Assembly: GCA_020746875.1 (NCBI GenBank)
Contig: JAGTJL010000008.1
Location: forward strand, 1,488,001 to 1,552,000
Direction: 5' to 3'
DNA length: 64,000 bases
Source: Rhexocercosporidium sp. MPI-PUGE-AT-0058
Lineage: Eukaryota; Ascomycota; Leotiomycetes; Helotiales
Positions within the stretch are counted from its first letter, which is position 1. Each line of letters begins with the position of its first letter. The position numbers and the translations under genes were made by a program. Of this stretch, positions 58,566 through 64,000 are shown piece by piece. Under the pieces are notes generated by a model. The model worked only from the letters and a program-made list of their open reading frames with translations. It searched no databases and was not told where the DNA came from.

Positions 58566-60588
58566 TCACGTAAATGTGCCGAAAGTAGGCTGGCAAAGAT
58601 TTGACACTGCACAGAAAGCAGGTTTATCCCCGCAGTTCCCCTTCACAGAGCAACATTTTCCGAACGTACTGCCGCTGCACGATGCGCTTGTAGCTGAAGC
58701 AGTCCCACATTTCCCGTCAAGACTCGTAGGATAACACGTTCCAAAATTAGGTTGGCAAAGGCTTTTTATAGCACAGAAGGCATCCGAGTCGCCGCAGTTT
58801 CCTTTCACGGAGCAGCAGTGTCCGAATGTGTTGCCCCCACAGGATATCTTTGAACTTGAAGCTGCACCACATTTTCCGAAAGAGCTGCCTGTACATGTTG
58901 TACTACCATAGGGCTGCCCGCAACGCCCATTCGGGCTCATCAGTAATGCCGTCGATGTTAGTGAGAACGTAGTCCTCGAAGAACTAGTGGCTGTTGTGGA
59001 AGAGATTGGTTTCGATGTCGTTGCCGAAGAAGTTTTAGAAGAAGAAACTGCTACAATTGAACGAGAGAGCGAGCTAGACAAGGTAGATTTTGGGCTAACG
59101 CTAGATGTCGTTATTGAAGAAATTGATGTCATAGAGCGAGCAAGAGAGCTAGAGGTAGTGGATCATGAGACGATACTATAGGTTGTCACTCCCACGATTC
59201 TACTGGACATGGCCGCTGGACGTAGACGGCGGCCCAGTCGTACCATTTACAGTGATAGTTTGAATCTGTGTCTTGTCACAGAGACCGAATTCCGCTTGGC
59301 TATACATCTATCAGCATTACTTATTCGTTCCCTGAGTATCGAACAAATCATACCATCCTTGAAGGTTATCACAGTGACATTGTGATGTACCACAGTATCC
59401 AGCTGCTGAACAGCAATTTCCAAAGTAGTACTTTGTGTCGGTACACTTGTAACTCTTGAACTAGCCACATGTGCCGTCAGGAGAGGGGCTAACAGGCAAT
59501 GGCAGTACAGTTAGAGCACTAGAATTTTCGAATAAGCATCCAAAAGATTCCCTCTCAATTCATACAGGCAGCGAAGGATCATTAACTACTCACACCAATG
59601 CGGTGGACGTTGTAGATGAAACACAGGCGCCAGACTCGCAATTGCCAAGTCCGCATTCTGTAATGGAGCTTCCGTACCTATGACACCAAGCATCAATATC
59701 AGCATCATTCATTGGGGCCATTTTCAGGTATACGATTTCCTGACGAGTAGCAGGAGTGGAAATTGGCCCACCCGCCGGACCTAGAACAACAAGCTCCCAA
59801 TATTCCCCCACAGAAAGTATCATCGTGGCCACCTCCGCAAAATCCATCAGTACTATATTCTAGTCCTGGAAAGTCGACTTCCTGGCAGTTTCCGATCGCG
59901 CAGAATTCGCTACACATCGACGGTCAAGGTCAGAGCTCAAGTAGGGCGATGGATCTCCTCCATGCTGGGTGGGTTTGAACGCTTACTCAGTGGTACCGCA
60001 TCTACGGGTCAATTAGTTTTGACGTTGATAATTTTCAATGAACAGACTTCTGGATGATGTGAATGAGATATATGGTTTGTGATTTGTCAGAGGCATGATC
60101 ATTGAAAGATTGTCGAGCCCGTTATTTACCTCCCTAAAGTTCCACAGCAATCGTTGAATCCCGAATTGACACAGTTTACTTTCGTGGGATATTTCATGCC
60201 ACATGATCCATTCTTAGATGTTGGAGTTCTCGTAAATGTGGACGTTTCATCGCATTCTGTCAGAAAACTATCTCCAAATATCTGTAGACCGAGTGAACCC
60301 AAAACCATGGGGCGACTCACGAGACATGACGCAGTATTCCGAACCTGGCTTAAATCCAAAACAATCCGTCTCAACTAAGGGGTTTAGGTTGAACATTTCT
60401 GTAAGGGTAATGTTGTTCATCGTTATAAATGTCAAACATGTTGTCCAGATGTCAATGAACACTTAGAGTCTGTTCTCTGCTCCAACATCTCTCTGTGTAT
60501 TGAGAGGCATAAAGATGGCTCTTTCAGCAATTATAGGGCAACATCGAGCAACTGTAGAGAGCAAATGAAGGATAAGAGCAATGAACAT
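58566..60588 (-). pseudogene. LysM plus multiple CBM18 chitin-binding protein gene, broken
   Basis: Minus-strand exons joined by plausible introns give, in order: a putative signal start (ATG at 60588), a LysM domain (TMNNITLTEMFNLNPLVETD, GSEYCVM), then CBM18-type Cys-rich modules. These include NGSCGMKYPTKVNC with NDCCGTLGR and EFCAIGNCQ; DGFCGGGHDDTFC with GACCSRYGSS and GLGNCESGACV; KCTDTKYYFGNCCSAAGYCG with EFGLCDK. A Ser/Thr-rich linker follows, then modules ending CSVKGNCGDSDAFC and CSVKGNCGDKPAFC. Introns seen include those with GTGAGT, GTAAAT, GTAAGC and GTATGA donors. Stops break the frame: TAG at 59461-59463, TGA at 59163-59165 plus a frameshift in the linker, and TAA before the LysM core. 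Such proteins bind chitin outside the cell. Exon borders are partly uncertain. Confidence 0.6.
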
Positions 60589-61108
60589 CCTCGAGCTTGA
60601 GCCCTCATAAATAATGTCTGAGACACGAGTGATGATGTAGGGAATTGTTCAGTTTCAAGTACAAATACGAGGGCATCATATCATCGCACAAGAATCAGTG
60701 AATAGAAACGCTCAACAAACAAAGGGGTCAATTCGAGAATGGATTTGCTGCTTTTCTGACCACACCCTCAATTCTTTCCAGTCCCTTGCCCTTGCTGACG
60801 CCTGTACTGTACACCTGCAGAAAAGTTCCTGGAAACGGATATTGATTGCCGTCTCAGGTTGCTTCTACAAATTCCAAAGTTTGAAATTTATAAATTCACA
60901 CCTACTTCATTCGTCCGTAATTTGTTATTTTTTGATGTATTCTAGCCTTGGTATTAATCCATCAAGCGACCTTAAGCGAAGAACTCTCGGGTCAGCCGCG
61001 GAAGCCTGAGCAATCTCGCTCCGCAGACAACTTTACTTTAAACGCACTTCTGCTCTTCTCTTCCCTCCATGTTGATGAAATCTCGAATTACCCAGTATAT
61101 TTCTTTCT
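60589..61108. other. intergenic
   Basis: No gene supported. It contains the upstream side of the LysM gene on the left and of the F-box fragment on the right. Confidence 0.4.
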
Positions 61109-61489
61109 AAGACCGGTCCACCCGAGATTGTCGCCCACATTCTCTCGAACTGCGATACCTTCACCAATGTCCCTGCATTGACATTAACGTGCAAGCATGT
61201 CCACATGATTTGGGTTGAGAACTCATCCACAACTATATGTGACATATGAATCTTTGATAGTTTGCAAGAATTTCTTGGTCAGATAAGACAGAAGATGCAA
61301 CCTTTGCCTCTCCTTGAGGAGATGACACTCAGCTTCACAGATGAGGAGGTTGACAAAGATGCCGCGAAGGATATCGTGATTGACTTCAAGGCTATCGGGA
61401 TAAAGCTTATGGTCGAGGAGTATCAGTTTTTCATCAAGGATCCGATTTGGAAATCTAGATCGGGTAGTTCAACCGAATCCCGAGTTTAG
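61109..61489 (+). pseudogene. internally deleted F-box-like gene
   Basis: One reading frame carries an F-box-like start (KTGPPEIVAHILSNCDTFTN, ALTLTCKHVHMIWV), then TGA at 61247-61249. The same frame continues with a C-terminal-like part (LQEFLGQIRQKMQPLPLLEE to DPIWKSRSGSS). The normal middle part of several hundred codons is missing. I read this as a gene shortened by an internal deletion and then broken by a stop. The family call is moderate because the F-box is short. Confidence 0.5.
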
Positions 61490-62007
61490 GATGCAATAAC
61501 AGCATGCATTTGTACAGGCAACATACGCTAGAAAATCATTGGATGGATGTGAGAGAAGGCTTGAAGAGGCGATCGTTTCCTTTTCACCGCTTTGTGCAGG
61601 ATTCACTTTCACTTTCTCATGACACTACCTACACAAGCATATCAGCCCGTTTCCCCATAAATCAAGCTAACAATCACTCGCTAGCTGTAGCAATGTCAAC
61701 TTACCAGTCTTTTTTTGAGCCCTAAAAACTTTCAGTGATCACAGAGCCCAAGTGAAAACTTCACTTTGAAAGAACAGCAGAACTGTATTCATTGCTAATT
61801 CCAGGCCCAGAGCTTACTCGCCAGTATCGATCAACCAACAGCTCGCAAAATCCAAGCCCCAGAAATATGCTCACATGTCCATCAATCACCACAAAACTCC
61901 ATCGACTCCAATACAACCCTTCCTGACTCCACCCACAACCAAACTTACCGAATCAAACACCCTCCGCTCTCCCTTAAACCCATTATCACCCCCTCAAAAT
62001 CCCCCCC
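61490..62007. other. intergenic
   Basis: No gene supported. From 61850 the plus strand is C-rich and opens a frame that competes with the minus-strand gene call at 62008-62379. Confidence 0.4.
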
Positions 62008-62379
62008 TCATCTCCCCTCCCTCTCCCTCTCCCCCACCACACTCTCATACCCCGGCAACTCCTTACTTCTCTCTGTATACTTCGGCAGCTCCCCCTCCCC
62101 CTCTCCATCCTCCGATCTATTCTCCGACCTAAATGTCGCAACCGTCGACTCTACTTCCTTCGTCTCTTTATTCCTCTCCTCTCCTCCCGTACTAGGACCT
62201 GAATTCGAGGTCGCACTAGCGTTTTGGGGACTCGATATCGATGCTGAAGCTGATGATGATGAGGAGTTGTTGCCAGACGTTGAGTCTTTGCGTTTCCCGA
62301 CAGAGGCTTTCTGCAGTGCGGTGAGCTCGTTGGGTGAGATGCTTAGGGAGGCTGAGACTAGGAGGTTGAACAAGGACAT
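62008..62379 (-). CDS. hypothetical small protein with LPxY-like motifs
   Basis: One exon, 123 residues. The start MSLFNLLVSASLSISPNELT looks helical and hydrophobic; the middle is a Ser-rich low-complexity tract; the end has LPKYTE and LPGYESV, resembling PY motifs that bind WW-domain ubiquitin ligases. No family recognised. The opposite strand carries an overlapping open stretch of similar length (up to a stop near 62420) with equally coding-like text, so only one of the two can be right. I favour the minus strand because it has an ATG and a terminal tyrosine-motif pattern. Confidence 0.35.
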   Translation of the reverse strand: MSLFNLLVSASLSISPNELTALQKASVGKRKDSTSGNNSSSSSASASISSPQNASATSNSGPSTGGEERNKETKEVESTVATFRSENRSEDGEGEGELPKYTERSKELPGYESVVGEREREGR

Positions 62380-63797
62380 ATTTTTGGTTTGTCGGACTGC
62401 TGCTAAGGTTGGGGCTATTAGTCCTCTGTTCTGGATCTAGGCAGAGAGCGTAGAGAACGCGATGCTGTGCCGTTGCGCTTACTTGTGATTTTCGCGGTTC
62501 GACACGATGGCAGACCGTAAAGTGGTTCTGGATTTAGACTCAGTTCGATACGGTTTGTCTTTCCGAGAGCCAGGAAACCGGGTCTTATGGTCTGTGAGGA
62601 AAGGTGCTGTTGTCTTTGTTCCAAGACAATGGCGGGGTAAGATTGGCCCGCGGCAGGTGGTGGCTGTGTAGATTTCAGCTTCGGCTTCGAAAGTAAATAG
62701 AACACAACACTTGCCCGTTCGCTCTCGCCTTGGAACTGGCCGGGTATATTCATATATACTAGATATACGTCATAGGCAGGCAAAACGTACGTTTCGATTA
62801 GGGTGCGTTATTAATCAAGCTCTGCAGCAGGTGTTGATCACTATTGAGTCTTAGCCATTTTGGGAAAGAGTAGGTACTTTCCTGAGAGTGAGATAACAAA
62901 TCACGATTCTGTTCGCCTCCTAAGATTATCAAAGGGCTTAAGACTATCAAAAGCTAAAGACTCGCAGTATATAATTGACTTCAACGAAACTGAATCATCG
63001 ATTCATTGGAATAAAAAGGCAGAAGTCCCTTGTTCGATGCAACCAATCAGGCTCACCTACCGAGTTTGCTGCCATGAGGTGCATCGAGACCCGGCATGCA
63101 GACATGCAATGCAGGCAATCGGCAAGACACAAGAAACAGGCGCCCTGAACGAGCGAGAGAAGCTGGGCCGATTTTCCTCTGTCGATCGATCGTGGTTCTT
63201 GGTAATGAAAATAAATGTAAAAAGAGGCCGGAAGGGCAATTGTTTCGAAGTTTGATCAAAAAGAATTTGCGTATTTTGGTAGATTCTCGACTTGACGGTA
63301 ATTACACGGTTTCCATCAATATGCCACATCTAAAGCCATCTTCCCCACCTCCTGCTCCTCTTCCAAAACCCTCCGAGAACAAACATCGTCATCTCCGAAA
63401 GGAGGAGCACCAGCGTTCGTTGTGTTGCACGTCGTCAAATGTCATCGACGATCTAGATTCTTCTGCGCGCCATGCCAGGCTGAATGATTCGTCTTCGAAG
63501 GGTCGCTTTCGGGTCGGAGCGAAGGCAGGATCCGATACGATACGGGCTGTGGTGGATCTGTGATTGGTTCGATCTAGGTCATAGAATCTATGGATCTAGT
63601 TAAAGCCTGGTATGTATGATAGAGATTGATTCATTAAAGAGTCTGTATGCAATGTAGTATTTGCAAGAAGTACAATTTTACAGCGAAGAATGGAAAGCGA
63701 AACCCCCCACTCCCCCTCCCTGCCTTCCCTCCCATGACCCAGGACGCCTTGTGCTAGGAAGAAAAGAAAATGCAAAGTGAGGTCCAGCCCCAATGAC
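62380..63797. other. intergenic
   Basis: No firm gene. A plus-strand frame from ATG 63321 to 63563 (80 residues, Pro-rich start then basic) and a minus frame 62418-62783 have no recognised domain. The right end is the 3' side of the P450 gene. Confidence 0.4.
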
Positions 63798-64000
63798 CTA
63801 CCGCGGCGTCAATGCAACCATCACACCTTTCGCACTCGCAACCGTCAAACTAAGTGACTCTTCCCACGGTGTTCCGTCACGATCTTCAATACCACTGAAC
63901 TCCTGTAACAGCCTGACCGTCGTATACGACGCCTCAGTCAGAGCGAAGATCTGACCAACGCATATTCTGGGTCCGCCATTGAAGGGAAGATAGGCCCATC
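63798..64000 (-). CDS. cytochrome P450, CYP52-like, C-terminal part (truncated by the window)
   Basis: The minus strand from the window edge reads into the heme-binding loop [15 protein letters not shown], with the axial Cys and the Gly residues of the FxxGxRxCxG signature, then [14 protein letters not shown] as in CYP52-type alkane or fatty acid hydroxylases. It ends VMVALTPR and stops at 63798-63800. Only the last 66 codons lie in the window. Fungal CYP52 enzymes oxidise omega positions of alkanes and fatty acids in the ER. Upstream exons lie beyond 64000. Confidence 0.9.
   Translation of the reverse strand, partial: WAYLPFNGGPRICVGQIFALTEASYTTVRLLQEFSGIEDRDGTPWEESLSLTVASAKGVMVALTPR

Overview
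The window looks like chromosomal DNA of a filamentous ascomycete. Genes are spaced, on both strands and mostly interrupted by short GT-AG introns (about 43-100 nt, many with CTAAC/CTAAT branch points just before the acceptor). Products are typical fungal ones: argininosuccinate lyase, a CreD-type arrestin, an MCH1 transporter, GH131 and GH5 glucan hydrolases, a heme-thiolate peroxidase and a CYP52-like P450. The protein set reminds me of Leotiomycetes (Helotiales), but that is an inference from recall. No rRNA, tRNA, CRISPR array or bacterial-type operon was seen.

Layout. 1-9.7 kb: BSD-domain protein, TSR2, an alpha/beta hydrolase with a long C-terminal tail, ARG4. 10-24 kb: relic of a fungal transcription factor, small secreted protein, secreted APP1-type protein, RTP1/TANGO6 HEAT-repeat protein, a weakly supported hypothetical gene, GH131 enzyme. 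25.07-25.32 kb: a 247-bp MITE-like element with perfect 44-bp inverted ends and a TA duplication. 28-36 kb: CreD arrestin, MCH1 transporter, medium-chain oxidoreductase. 36-44.6 kb: RING protein, cytochrome b5, F-actin capping alpha, BCKDH E1-beta, membrane-anchored exo-beta-1,3-glucanase. 45.5-54 kb: a frameshifted MYND-finger gene, a fungal SLATT-domain protein, a GNAT acetyltransferase, a heme-thiolate peroxidase. 54-61.5 kb: a graveyard of decayed genes, including a LysM/CBM18 chitin-binding gene, with AT-rich DNA between them. 64 kb end: 3' part of a P450.

The genes do not form one pathway. Most are scattered housekeeping genes (ribosome biogenesis, Pol II assembly, arginine synthesis, branched-chain amino acid breakdown, actin capping). 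A second group acts on the cell wall or outside the cell (GH131, GH5, APP1-type, peroxidase, LysM/CBM18). The 54-61.5 kb stretch differs: broken frames and stop codons that fit C-to-T decay as in repeat-induced point mutation.

The most striking feature is in the hydrolase gene at 4.17-7.22 kb. Only two-step splicing of nested introns (a [D1,2] spliceosomal twin intron, stwintron) restores the family's conserved protein sequence. Other points for follow-up are the MITE, the fungal SLATT protein, two GC-AG introns, a 19-nt microexon and the decayed chitin-binding gene. Gene models come from reading splice sites and checking frame arithmetic by hand; no database search was run, so family names rest on recognised motifs.
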